A DNA stretch of 14,009 bases from Deltaproteobacteria bacterium (GCA_012271025.1 JAAXHF010000392.1:1-14009), one strand, 5' to 3'; counted from the first letter of the stretch, positions 1 to 7,275 are shown. Notes: generated by a model from the sequence alone, not told the origin. Numbers and translations are program-made.

Positions 1-1
1 G

Positions 2-772
2 CTGATGGACGCGGCGTGTGCCTGGCTCGAAGCGCAGGGGCTGCGAGCCGCTCGGGCCGGGTCGGGCCTGTTGGAGTTTCCGTTTGTGATCGATGCCTAT
101 GAACCGCTCCCGCCACGCATTCTGCGCTATAACCCGCCGTACTATCACGCCGTGCTGAAAGACGCCGGCTTTGTCTCGGAACAGAGCTATGTCGATTACA
201 AGATTGCGGTGAATCCGACCCTGGTCTCGGGCTGGGCCGGAGCGCTGCAAGACGCCCGCCGGGTCGGCTATGAGATTGTGCCCCTGCGCCAGGTGCCGCC
301 GGAGCGCCGGGTGGCCGAGTTTACCGCCACGTTTAATGACACGTTTCAGGCTCATTGGGGCTGGACGCCGTACACCGAACCGGAAGTGGCCGCGCTGCTG
401 GCCGGTATCGGCCGGGTCGGCGGGCTGGACACCTCGGTCCTGGCCTATCGACACGGACAGCCGGTCGGCATGCTGTCACTCACCCCCGCGCATACCGCAG
501 GCGTCGTGCTCAAGGCTGGCCGAACGCTTCACGAGTCGGAGAAGCTGAACGTCTTGGCCATCGGGGTGTGCGAGGCTGCCCGTGGGCGCGGGGTGAATCT
601 GGCCATGGCCAGCTATGGATTTCTGGAACTCATTCGCCGCGGGGCCCGGTATCTGAGCTATACCCTGGTCTTGGACGACAACTGGCCGTCGCGCCGCACC
701 GCAGAAAAACTGGGCGCCTCGGTGTGCGCCAACTATGTGGTGTATCGGCGCGATTTTCGGACAGGAGCGTGA
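2..772 (+). CDS. GNAT-family N-acetyltransferase, 5' end cut by the window
   Basis: This is the 3' part of a GNAT acetyltransferase, which moves an acyl group from acyl-CoA to an amine; the substrate cannot be told. Numbering from the Met at base 5, the acetyl-CoA-binding motif A is at about residues 185-198 (VLAIGVCEAARGRG), with the R-G-x-G-type turn. Motif B is at about 223-237 (LDDNWPSRRTAEKLG), which has the Asn and the aromatic/Arg pattern usual in the family. The stretch around residues 40-56 (RYNPPYYHAVLKDAGF) resembles the middle of roughly 370-residue, two-lobed GNAT proteins. The frame is open to the left edge, so I infer that the true start lies upstream and the Met at base 5 is internal. 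The stop is one base before the next gene's ATG, which suggests translational coupling. The family call is firm; the start and substrate are not known. Confidence 0.75.
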   Translation: MMDAACAWLEAQGLRAARAGSGLLEFPFVIDAYEPLPPRILRYNPPYYHAVLKDAGFVSEQSYVDYKIAVNPTLVSGWAGALQDARRVGYEIVPLRQVPPERRVAEFTATFNDTFQAHWGWTPYTEPEVAALLAGIGRVGGLDTSVLAYRHGQPVGMLSLTPAHTAGVVLKAGRTLHESEKLNVLAIGVCEAARGRGVNLAMASYGFLELIRRGARYLSYTLVLDDNWPSRRTAEKLGASVCANYVVYRRDFRTGA

Positions 773-773
773 C

Positions 774-1148
774 ATGCATACACCGTCTGTGGCGTTTGTC
801 TGCCTGTGCCTGGCCCTAGGCGGCCTGACGGCCAGTTGGGCCGAGGAGGCGGTCTATCCCGAGGGCAGCTCAAGCATTATCGAGACGCGCAGCTGGCAGC
901 TGTCCGCAGCCGACCCGCGGGCCCTGCACGCCCAAGCTCGGACCGCAGTAGCCCGGATGGCCGGTCTGGTGGTGGTCAAAGACGAGGACGGCCTGTTGGT
1001 GCTGTCTCTGCCGACCCCCTTGCTGGCCGCGCTGCGGGAGAAGCTGAGCGCGCTCGGAGTACTCCACACCGCAGCCGAATCCCCCGTCCCTCGGGCGCCG
1101 ACCACGCTGCTACGCCTGCGCTTTCAGGCCGCGTCCGGCCCGTCCTGA
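774..1148 (+). CDS. Small exported protein of unknown function
   Basis: This encodes 124 residues. The ATG at 774 is chosen because AGGAG lies 6 nt upstream (763-767) and the product then begins with a clear signal peptide: a short polar start, a hydrophobic core from about residue 5 to 20, and a likely cleavage site after SWA (residues 21-23). An in-frame ATG at 735 would put unrelated residues in front of the signal and overlap the acetyltransferase. The mature part has a predicted alpha/beta stretch at about residues 46-92, containing [20 protein letters not shown] followed by a Leu-rich helix. This loosely recalls the ferredoxin-like fold of DUF4349-type periplasmic domains; I treat that as a hint only. 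It probably acts in the periplasm or outer envelope. No catalytic residues stand out. It is coupled to the GNAT gene by a 1-nt gap. Confidence 0.6.
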   Translation: MHTPSVAFVCLCLALGGLTASWAEEAVYPEGSSSIIETRSWQLSAADPRALHAQARTAVARMAGLVVVKDEDGLLVLSLPTPLLAALREKLSALGVLHTAAESPVPRAPTTLLRLRFQAASGPS

Positions 1149-1224
1149 CACTTGTCTCGGTGTGAGATTTGGGGTAGGCAAGAGGCGCGCTAATCCGAGA
1201 ATGTTGTCGCATGCGAGAGGCACT

Positions 1225-2889
1225 ATGAGCACGACCCTTGCCAAGGCATACCAGGAGTGGGAAGACACGACCCTGAAAAAAGCCCTGTCCCGAGCGCCGG
1301 AGCGCAAAGACCGCTTCCAGACCTCGTCCGGTATCCCCGTCAAACGGCTGTATACCGCAACCGATACGGCCGGCCGTGATGACCAGGCAGCGCTGAGTTT
1401 TCCGGGCCAGTATCCGTTCACCCGCGGGGTGCAGCCGACCATGTATCGCGGGCGGTTCTGGACCATGCGCCAGTATGCCGGCTTTGGTACGGCCGAAGAG
1501 TCCAACGCGCGCTATCGCTATCTGCTCGACCAGGGCCAGACTGGGCTGTCGGTCGCCTTCGATCTGCCTACCCAGATGGGCCGCGATTCGGACCACCAGC
1601 TGGCCGCCGGCGAGGTCGGTCGGGCCGGGGTGGCGATTGACTCGCTGGCCGATATGGAGACCCTGCTGAACGGGATTCCGCTCGATAGAGTCAGCACCTC
1701 GATGACGATCAACTCGACCGCCGCCATCCTGCTGGCCCTGTACCTGGTGGTAGCCGAAAAACAGGGCGTGGCCTGGGACAAGGTCAACGGCACAATCCAG
1801 AACGATCTGCTCAAAGAGTATATCGCCCGGGGGACGTATATCTATCCGCCGAGCCCCTCGCTGCGGATCATCACCGACATTTTTGCCTTTTGCGCCGACC
1901 ATGTGCCGAACTGGAATACGATCTCCATCTCGGGCTACCACATCCGCGAGGCCGGTTCGACCGCCGCCCAGGAGATCGCCTTTACCCTGGCCGACGGCAT
2001 TGCCTATGTCGATGCCGCGCTGTCGGTTGGCCTGGACGTGGACCGGTTTGCCTCGCGGCTGTCGTTTTTCTTTAATGTGCATAACACCATCTTCGAGGAG
2101 GTGGCCAAATTCCGCGCCGCCCGCCGTCTGTGGGCCAAAATCATGAAGGAGCGCTTCGGATCCAAAAATCCCCGCTCATGGATGCTACGCACCCACGCCC
2201 AGACCGCCGGCTCGACCCTGACCGCCCAGCAGCCGGACAACAATATTATCCGGGTGACCCTCCAGGCCCTGGCCGGCGTGCTGGGGGGCACGAATTCCCT
2301 GCATACCAACTCCAAGGACGAAGCCCTGGCCCTGCCGACCGAGGACGCGGTGCGTGTCGCCCTGCGTACCCAGCAGGTGATCGCCTATGAGTCGGGCGTG
2401 GCCGATACAATCGACCCGCTGGCCGGCTCCTACTATGTGGAATCATTGACCGACGAGCTGGAAGCCCGGGCGGTCGAGTATATCGCGCATATCGACGAAC
2501 TGGGCGGCGCGGTCAAAGCCATCGAAGCCGGCTATCAGCAGCGTGAGATTCACGATGCGGCCTTCCGCGCCCAGCGGGCGGTTGAGGAGAAACAACAGAT
2601 TATCGTCGGGGTGAACGACTTCACGGTCGAAGAGGCGTCCGGAAACGAGCTGCTCAAAATCGATCTGCGGCTCGAACAGTGCCAACAAGAAAAACTCGCC
2701 GCAGTGCGGGCCGAGCGAAACCAGGCCGCCGCCCAGGCGGCTTTAGACCGGGTCGAGGCGACCGCCCGCGACGGGGGTAACCTGATGCCGGTGCTGATCG
2801 ACGCGGTGCGCGCCTACGCCAGCCTGGGCGAGATCTCCGACCGGCTGCGCAACGTCTTTGGCGAGTATCAGGCTCCGTCGTTCATGTAG
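1225..2889 (+). CDS. Methylmalonyl-CoA mutase, large (catalytic) subunit
   Basis: The enzyme interconverts (R)-methylmalonyl-CoA and succinyl-CoA by a B12 radical rearrangement, the last step of propionyl-CoA breakdown or the reverse. The 554-residue product is the TIM-barrel domain only, as in split mutases, and ends at [10 protein letters not shown] without a C-terminal cobalamin domain. Key residues are present: RQYAGFG with Tyr84 and [12 protein letters not shown] with Arg202, whose 118-residue spacing equals Tyr89/Arg207 of the Propionibacterium enzyme, and SISGYH with His239 (His244 there). Isobutyryl-CoA mutases have Phe and Gln at the first two sites, so methylmalonyl-CoA is the better substrate call. 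The [12 protein letters not shown] segment is typical of the split type. The start at 1225 has GAGAGG 4 nt upstream; in-frame ATGs at 1162 and 1201 are possible but add non-conserved residues. It heads a likely operon with a dehydrogenase and a thioesterase. The small B12 subunit must be elsewhere. Confidence 0.9.
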   Translation: MSTTLAKAYQEWEDTTLKKALSRAPERKDRFQTSSGIPVKRLYTATDTAGRDDQAALSFPGQYPFTRGVQPTMYRGRFWTMRQYAGFGTAEESNARYRYLLDQGQTGLSVAFDLPTQMGRDSDHQLAAGEVGRAGVAIDSLADMETLLNGIPLDRVSTSMTINSTAAILLALYLVVAEKQGVAWDKVNGTIQNDLLKEYIARGTYIYPPSPSLRIITDIFAFCADHVPNWNTISISGYHIREAGSTAAQEIAFTLADGIAYVDAALSVGLDVDRFASRLSFFFNVHNTIFEEVAKFRAARRLWAKIMKERFGSKNPRSWMLRTHAQTAGSTLTAQQPDNNIIRVTLQALAGVLGGTNSLHTNSKDEALALPTEDAVRVALRTQQVIAYESGVADTIDPLAGSYYVESLTDELEARAVEYIAHIDELGGAVKAIEAGYQQREIHDAAFRAQRAVEEKQQIIVGVNDFTVEEASGNELLKIDLRLEQCQQEKLAAVRAERNQAAAQAALDRVEATARDGGNLMPVLIDAVRAYASLGEISDRLRNVFGEYQAPSFM

Positions 2890-2925
2890 GTGGGGTGACA
2901 CATCTGCCATTGAAGGAGAGGAACG

Positions 2926-4008
2926 ATGAAAGGCACGGTGAGCTTCATTCCTGAAGCCCGCAAGATCGACTTTTACGAGTATGAGCTGCCCCAGCCCGAA
3001 CCCGGAGCGATGCTGACCGAGGTGACGCGGACCAACGTATGCGGCTCCGAGGTCCACATGTGGCGGGGCGAGTTCGGCCGACGTGGCGCCATGCCGGGCC
3101 ATGAGATGGTCGGCCGGGTGCACAGCCTGGGCCAGGGCGTGACGACCGACACGGCCGGCCAGCCGCTCAAAGAGGGCGATCGTATCGCGCCGGTCTACTA
3201 CCGGGTGTGTGGCCTGTGTGCCAACTGCCGGGAGGGCAATGCCGCCGCGTGTACCGGGCTCAGTATCCGGGCCAAGCGTCTGATTCCCGACGAAGCGCCC
3301 CACTTTCACACCCCGTGGGCGACCCACTACTACATCCACCCCGGCCAGCACGTGTACAAGGTGCCCGATAATGTCCCCGACCACGCCGCCTCGTCGGCCA
3401 ACTGCGCCCTGTCACAGGTGTTCTTCAGCCTCGACCGGCTCAACCTGCGCTACGATGAAACCCTGGTGGTCCAGGGCGCGGGTGGCCTGGGGTTGCACGC
3501 CATGGCCGTGGCCAAGGCGCGCGGGGCGCGGGTGATCGCCATTGACGGGGTTGATCTGCGTCTCCAACGGGCCAAGGCGTTTGACGCCGACGAGGTGATT
3601 GACATGCGTGAATACGCCTCGGTCAAAGACCGCACGGTGCGGGTTCGGGAGCTGACCGACGGGCTCGGGCCAGACGTGGTCCTGGAGGTGGCCGGGGTGC
3701 CGGCCGCGTTTGAGGAGGCCATTCAGCTGGTGCGGAGCGGCGGACGGATCGCCGAGCTGGGCAATATCTCCATAGGCTTGCAGGCCACGATCTCGCCGTC
3801 GCTGATCACCTTCAAGTCCATCTCGGTCGTCGGGGTGTCCACCTATAACCCCCACTATCTGCACAAAGCCTTGCAGTTCCTGTCCGAGCACATGGATCAA
3901 TATCCGTATCACGAGCTGGTCGATGCCGAGTTTCCGCTGAAAAACGCGGCCGAAGCCATGGACAAATCCGACCGCAAGGAGATTACCCGGGCCGCCCTGG
4001 TCCCCTAA
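2926..4008 (+). CDS. Zinc-dependent medium-chain alcohol dehydrogenase (MDR family)
   Basis: This 360-residue protein is an NAD(P)-dependent zinc dehydrogenase acting on an alcohol/aldehyde or polyol-type substrate that cannot be named. Likely catalytic zinc ligands are Cys39 (NVCGSE), His59-Glu60 (PGHE) and Cys160 (ANCALS). The structural zinc lobe has four cysteines at 95, 98, 101 and 109 (CGLCANCREGNAAAC). The Rossmann fold shows GAGGLG at 184-189, and an acidic residue, Asp207, ends the second strand (VIAIDG), which usually means NAD(H) rather than NADP(H). A good AAGGAG (2913-2918) precedes the ATG by 7 nt. It starts 36 bp after the mutase stop and is followed 23 bp later by the thioesterase, so the three are probably co-transcribed. 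Both zinc sites look complete. The family call is firm; the physiological substrate is open. Confidence 0.88.
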   Translation: MKGTVSFIPEARKIDFYEYELPQPEPGAMLTEVTRTNVCGSEVHMWRGEFGRRGAMPGHEMVGRVHSLGQGVTTDTAGQPLKEGDRIAPVYYRVCGLCANCREGNAAACTGLSIRAKRLIPDEAPHFHTPWATHYYIHPGQHVYKVPDNVPDHAASSANCALSQVFFSLDRLNLRYDETLVVQGAGGLGLHAMAVAKARGARVIAIDGVDLRLQRAKAFDADEVIDMREYASVKDRTVRVRELTDGLGPDVVLEVAGVPAAFEEAIQLVRSGGRIAELGNISIGLQATISPSLITFKSISVVGVSTYNPHYLHKALQFLSEHMDQYPYHELVDAEFPLKNAAEAMDKSDRKEITRAALVP

Positions 4009-4031
4009 CCCGGCAACAAGAGGAAGCACGC

Positions 4032-4415
4032 ATGAAAGACTCGCTCAAAACCGGCATGTCTTCGGAACGAACAATCACCACCACCCCGGACATGGGCATT
4101 GTCCATCTCGGGCCGGACGCCCCGCAGATGTATTCAACCCCGGCCATGGTCCAGCTGATGGAGGGCACCTGTGTGGAGTTCCTGACGCCGCACATGGACG
4201 CCGGCGAGCAGACGGTCGGCTTTCACATCGATGTCAGACACATGGCGCCGACCCAGATCGGCCAGAAAGTTACCGGCAGGATCAGTCTGGATGAGATCAA
4301 GGGCCGGCGGCTCAAGTTCACGGTTGAAGCCTATAACGAAGACGGCACCAAGATCGGCGAAGGCATTCACGAACGGGCGGTGATCAGCATTGATCGGTTT
4401 GCCGGCAAGGACTAG
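4032..4415 (+). CDS. FlK-like hotdog acyl-CoA thioesterase
   Basis: This 127-residue single hotdog-fold protein belongs to the group containing the fluoroacetyl-CoA thioesterase FlK and hydrolyses an acyl-CoA. The catalytic residues of FlK (Thr42, Glu50, His76) have counterparts with identical spacing: Thr36 in YSTPAM, Glu44 in QLMEGTC and His70 in DVRHMAPT. The VRHxAPT segment, the central helix (AMVQLMEGTCVEF) and the later ISLDEIKGRRLKFTVEAYN strands are typical of the family. Fluoroacetyl-CoA itself is not implied; most relatives have unknown acyl substrates. AAGAGGAAG lies just upstream of the ATG. It is the last gene of the mutase-dehydrogenase-thioesterase run and converges on the minus-strand restriction-modification module. 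A housekeeping or CoA-recycling role with the neighbouring mutase is an inference. Confidence 0.82.
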   Translation: MKDSLKTGMSSERTITTTPDMGIVHLGPDAPQMYSTPAMVQLMEGTCVEFLTPHMDAGEQTVGFHIDVRHMAPTQIGQKVTGRISLDEIKGRRLKFTVEAYNEDGTKIGEGIHERAVISIDRFAGKD

Positions 4416-4444
4416 GCCGCGGCACTGCCGAACCGGCGCGTATT

Positions 4445-4552
4445 TCACTTCTGGGGTGGCTCTCTGAAACTTCCGATTGAGATAATCCAGCCGGCACAGA
4501 TGAGAAGGGCAAATGCCGCGCCGCCAAGGATGATGGCCAGGGTGTCTGCCAT
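4445..4552 (-). CDS. Small single-pass membrane protein, 35 residues
   Basis: A short open frame on the minus strand starts at ATG 4552, three nucleotides after the restriction nuclease stop (4558-4556), and ends at TGA 4447-4445. The product begins MADTLAIILGGAAFALLICA, continues with GWIISIG, and ends in a short polar tail (SFREPPQK). The hydrophobic segment covers about residues 5-27 and would form one transmembrane helix. A GGAGA sequence lies about 9 nt upstream, inside the nuclease gene's last codons. It fills the gap between the nuclease and the convergent thioesterase gene. No homolog is recognised. The case for it being real rests on the compact operon spacing, the ribosome-binding site and the clean membrane-helix pattern; a chance frame of this size remains possible. 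Confidence 0.42.
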   Translation of the reverse strand: MADTLAIILGGAAFALLICAGWIISIGSFREPPQK

Positions 4553-4555
4553 ACA

Positions 4556-5410
4556 TCAGTTCTCCGGTTCTGCAATCCGAGGTGTGAATTCAGAAGCGCT
4601 ATCGGCCTGAAAGGCAGGCGAGTCAGGAGCCCAGAACAGTCGCTCCGTTGTCTTTCGGAGTGCTGGCGCGCTATAGACATAGCGGAGATTGTACGCTCTG
4701 TAGATCGCCTGGAAAAACTGATTGAAACGGATTGGGCTGTCCACCGGCGGGAACGCGCCAAGAATCCCGCCTCGTGTTAATTCTTCCGTGCTAACGAGCG
4801 AGAGGCAGACGGCTTCATAACGGCTGACATCGTTCCGCACATCCTTACGATCGGTGAGACGTGCGATAGCGTCGTGATAGCGCACGATGCTGTCAACCAC
4901 ACGGCCATCGGATTCAACCGCTACATCGTTCTTGTTGGTGACCTCGCCTTCCCGCCCAGCCCGGATGATATGGAAGAAGCCGTAGACAAGATTCGGATAC
5001 GCAATGTGGATGTTGGTGCAATCGCCCGCAGCTTCCTCCATCCGATTTGTCAGGTTGCGGAACGCGTTCAGCGTGCCTTTGACCGACACCGCGATACACG
5101 GGCCGATTCCTGGCCGTGTCACCACGACATCCACATTCTTCGTCTTCAGTCCGCCGAGGATCGTCAGCTCTCCCGCAACAGCAGCGTCCGGGTCATGGAT
5201 GAGCCGATGGCGCCGTTGCTTTGCGTGGCTTGACGTTTCTACCCGCAGCGGGGGCCGCGGAACGATAGCCTCAGGATCGAAGCCACCTTCAATGACAAGT
5301 CGCTCGACAATATGCCAATGGAGTAACCTGATATGTGCCTGACTCTGCGTTTGCCTGGCGTCAATGAAGTTGCAGAGCGCATCACGAAGGCTCACGAGCC
5401 GCTCATGCAT
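4556..5410 (-). CDS. Predicted type II restriction endonuclease (PD-(D/E)XK-like, SVK variant)
   Basis: This 284-residue protein is the probable nuclease partner of the adjacent adenine methyltransferase and would cut DNA at an unknown site. The start at 5410 is chosen because it overlaps the methyltransferase stop by 8 nt and has GGAGG upstream; the frame opens further but without a better start. The candidate active site is Asp94 in KNVDVVV, then Ser109-Val110-Lys111 (AVSVKG), and Glu125 in NRMEEA. A Ser in place of the first Glu of ExK, with a Glu 16 residues after that Ser, is the arrangement known from NgoMIV and Cfr10I. Arg118 sits where a CCGG-contacting Arg lies in that group, but the preceding RSD residues are not kept, so no recognition site is proposed. 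The coding sequence is noticeably richer in A+T than its flanks, which suggests transfer. The function is inferred mainly from context and this motif. Confidence 0.65.
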   Translation of the reverse strand: MHERLVSLRDALCNFIDARQTQSQAHIRLLHWHIVERLVIEGGFDPEAIVPRPPLRVETSSHAKQRRHRLIHDPDAAVAGELTILGGLKTKNVDVVVTRPGIGPCIAVSVKGTLNAFRNLTNRMEEAAGDCTNIHIAYPNLVYGFFHIIRAGREGEVTNKNDVAVESDGRVVDSIVRYHDAIARLTDRKDVRNDVSRYEAVCLSLVSTEELTRGGILGAFPPVDSPIRFNQFFQAIYRAYNLRYVYSAPALRKTTERLFWAPDSPAFQADSASEFTPRIAEPEN

Positions 5411-6470
5411 AGTGCCGCCACCTCCGGAGTATGACGATGCCTTCTTCAAGCAGCTTGTGATGACGCTCTGACATCTCCAGGTCTGAAGCCGGGAGAACAA
5501 CGTGGCTCGCTTCCCTTGGTTCCAGTTTCAGCATGCCTCCACCGAGAGGATGTCCCTCGAGTTCACAGCTCAGAGCGACCAGGGGGTGCGGCCAGCGGTG
5601 GAGTAGCTCGGTCGTAGATATGCTGTTCGTTAGATGGACAGCGTGAACGGAATTGGTGCAGACACAGTGAGCGTCGTTTGCCACAAGGCTCGGGCCGAGG
5701 CCGCTCATGTAGCCAAGGAAGGCGTCGGGCACACGAACATCCGGCACACTATACCACGGTGAACGCGCGCGACACTTGTAGGCGGTCCTGGCTTTCTGTC
5801 CGGCCGACGAGTCCAGATAACGCCGGACCTGTGGGGGCAGGCTTGCTCCTGCTGGAATGTTGAGCAGCAGCACCGGCTCGTCGTGCCTCAACCAGCTCTC
5901 CACCGTGCGGTGTGTCACAGCCTCTTGCGGTAAAAATGCCGACCGTCGCAATGAGGGCGTAAGAAATTCGTCCGGTATACCCAGCCTCCGGGCCTCAGAG
6001 GGACGAAGATGAAAGAAATCGTTGGCGCCGGTCACATAGCCTATTCCAACGCGTGCGCAGTCTCCCAGTCTGATCACACCTCCGAGATGGCTGAGCTGTA
6101 AATACAGATTACGGATCGCACGTGGTAGCAGGAACGGTCTGAGCCGGTCATTCCACGACTTCAGGTCCGATCTGTCTATGCGCTCTCCAGATGACAGCGG
6201 TTCTGGCACGTCGCGAAAAGAGTTGTATGAGGAGAAGCCGAGCGAGTCTGATGACTTTCCAAAACCGCTCGCGTAAACGAACCAGATGTCTTCCGACAGA
6301 TCGGGAAAGACCTTCTCTCTGATGGCCACAACGTGGACACCTGAGAAATTGTCGAGCAGGAATCGAATCACCGGCTGGGCGTAAGGCGCGTGGCCGATCT
6401 CTGCGGGAACGACGAAAGCCAGCCGTCCGCCGGGAGTGAGCAGCGAGGCGGAAACAATAACGAACGGCAC
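5403..6470 (-). CDS. N6-adenine DNA methyltransferase, C-terminal part of a frameshifted gene
   Basis: This frame carries the C-terminal two thirds of the modification methyltransferase whose N-terminal part is at 6491-6877. Open reading in this frame extends upstream past the nominal GTG start at 6470, giving KLTGLTSSWVPFVIV, which joins the other part smoothly. It includes the end of the catalytic domain (LLTPGGRLAFVVPAEIGHAP, then AIREKVFPDLSEDIWFVYA) and a target-recognition domain of the Eco57I/gamma type beginning near VGIGYVTGANDFFHL. The gene ends at TGA 5405-5403 and overlaps the nuclease ATG by 8 nt. No good ribosome-binding site is seen for the GTG, so separate translation is doubtful. 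By itself it lacks the SAM-binding and NPPF motifs and would be inactive unless it pairs with the N-terminal fragment. Confidence 0.75.
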   Translation of the reverse strand: MPFVIVSASLLTPGGRLAFVVPAEIGHAPYAQPVIRFLLDNFSGVHVVAIREKVFPDLSEDIWFVYASGFGKSSDSLGFSSYNSFRDVPEPLSSGERIDRSDLKSWNDRLRPFLLPRAIRNLYLQLSHLGGVIRLGDCARVGIGYVTGANDFFHLRPSEARRLGIPDEFLTPSLRRSAFLPQEAVTHRTVESWLRHDEPVLLLNIPAGASLPPQVRRYLDSSAGQKARTAYKCRARSPWYSVPDVRVPDAFLGYMSGLGPSLVANDAHCVCTNSVHAVHLTNSISTTELLHRWPHPLVALSCELEGHPLGGGMLKLEPREASHVVLPASDLEMSERHHKLLEEGIVILRRWRHYA

Positions 6471-6490
6471 CCAAGAAGAGGTCAGCCCCG

Positions 6491-6877
6491 TCAGCTTTGC
6501 CCGAGCCGCTCGCAGAGTTGCAGAGCTGTCTTACGCACCTCGCCCTTGAATTGCTGATAGCGAATGAAAGGAGGATTCCCGGCAACGCAATCAAAACGTT
6601 CACCTGTAGCGTTTGCCCAATCGAAAAAATCCGCAGTGTAGACAGTGGCGTGGGGAATATCTTTGACTACTGCCGAAACCGCCAAGGCATCTCGGTCCAC
6701 TCCGACTGCGCTGGAATGGGCTGCCAGAAACCGACCGTTGCCACAGGCCGGGTCCAGCAAACGGTCGGATGGAGACCGGACAACCCACCGCACGAGCATG
6801 TTTGCGACCTCTGGCGGCGTATAGAATGAGCCGAGGGATTTCCGCGCAGAAGGGGAATCCGCACTGAGAGGCGGCAT
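6491..6877 (-). CDS. N6-adenine DNA methyltransferase, N-terminal part of a frameshifted gene
   Basis: The 128 residues contain the SAM-binding and catalytic motifs of a gamma-class N6-adenine methyltransferase: the motif X region SFYTPPEVANMLVRW (17-31), motif I DPACGNG (42-48) and motif IV NPPF (101-104, in GNPPFIRYQ). It would protect host DNA from the neighbouring nuclease. GAGGA lies 7 nt upstream of the ATG. The frame ends early at TGA 6493-6491, after ERLGQS. Adding one A to the AAA at 6496-6498 restores ERLGQKLTGLTSSWVPF and a full-length product of about 491 residues spanning 6877-5403. This looks like a one-base deletion in a short A run, real or from sequencing. The gene begins 13 bp after the tRNA-binding-protein stop on the same strand. 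Confidence 0.78.
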   Translation of the reverse strand: MPPLSADSPSARKSLGSFYTPPEVANMLVRWVVRSPSDRLLDPACGNGRFLAAHSSAVGVDRDALAVSAVVKDIPHATVYTADFFDWANATGERFDCVAGNPPFIRYQQFKGEVRKTALQLCERLGQS

Positions 6878-6890
6878 GATACGTCCTCAA

Positions 6891-7217
6891 TCAGGACACT
6901 TTGGAGCCTGGGGCGACCTGTTTTTCCGGGCTTAAGACGATCACCCCGCCGCTGCTGGCATCGGTCGCGGCCAGCAGCATGCCCTGACTCTCGACCCCCC
7001 GCAGCTTTGCCGGCTGTAGATTGGCCACCACCACGATCTGCCGGCCGACCAATTCCTCTGTCGTATAGTGGGCGCGAATGCCGGCGACGAGCTGGCGCTG
7101 CTCATCGCCCAGATCGACGCTGAGCACGACCAAGCGGTCGGCGTTGGGGTGGGCTTCGGCTGCGGTGACGGTCGCCACCCGCAGTTCAACTTTGCCAAAT
7201 TCCTCTATGCTTATCAT
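6891..7217 (-). CDS. Stand-alone tRNA-binding OB-fold protein (MetRS beta/Trbp111-like)
   Basis: This 108-residue protein is a free-standing version of the tRNA-binding domain found at the C-terminus of methionyl-tRNA synthetase and as Trbp111/CsaA. The OB-fold signatures are clear: VELRVATV near residues 10-17, HPNADRLVVLSVDLG at 23-37, and NLQPAKLRGVESQGMLLAA at 66-84. Members dimerise and bind tRNA without sequence specificity, or act in trans with a short MetRS. I choose the Met at 7217 because AAGGAG lies 9 nt upstream and the family start (ISIEEFGKVELRV) follows directly; the longer open frame to 7799 runs antisense to the O-methyltransferase. It probably belongs to the core genome, and the restriction-modification genes follow it on the same strand after 13 bp, so they may share its transcript. 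Confidence 0.88.
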   Translation of the reverse strand: MISIEEFGKVELRVATVTAAEAHPNADRLVVLSVDLGDEQRQLVAGIRAHYTTEELVGRQIVVVANLQPAKLRGVESQGMLLAATDASSGGVIVLSPEKQVAPGSKVS

Positions 7218-7247
7218 CAGCCTAGACTCCTTCGCGGATTTCGTGCC

Positions 7248-7275
7248 ACTATAGCGACGCTGCCGGCCAGCGCAA
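7248..7275 (-). promoter_or_regulatory. Candidate sigma70-type promoter for the tRNA-binding protein gene
   Basis: On the minus strand, TATAGT (7253-7248) is five of six bases of the -10 consensus. A weak -35 candidate, TTGCGC (7275-7270), lies 16 bp upstream. The predicted transcription start would leave a leader of roughly 25 nt before the ATG at 7217. It sits in the 150-bp divergent gap between this gene and the O-methyltransferase gene, where promoters are expected. The -35 match is poor, so this is tentative. Confidence 0.3.

Noticed and set aside
1152..1180. Promoter TTGTCT-17 bp-TAGGCA before the mutase gene
   Set aside because: The -10 matches the consensus at only two positions, too weak to list as a feature.
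976..2082. Long minus-strand open frame (368 codons) opposite the mutase gene
   Set aside because: It lies fully antisense to a gene with clear catalytic motifs, its product is a low-information Arg/Gly/Val mix, and such shadows are common in GC-rich DNA.
1225..2889. Isobutyryl-CoA or 2-hydroxyisobutyryl-CoA mutase identity for the B12 enzyme
   Set aside because: The two specificity positions are Tyr84 and Arg202, as in methylmalonyl-CoA mutase, not the Phe/Gln or Ile/Gln pairs of the other mutases.
4416..4444. Bidirectional terminator between the convergent thioesterase and restriction-modification genes
   Set aside because: The palindrome CGGCACTGCCG has a 1-nt loop and no T-tract, so no workable terminator hairpin is visible.
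6485..6505. Programmed -1 ribosomal frameshift in the methyltransferase
   Set aside because: The junction (GGG CAA AGC TGA) has no X-XXY-YYZ slippery heptamer and no strong downstream stem was seen, so a simple base loss is likelier.
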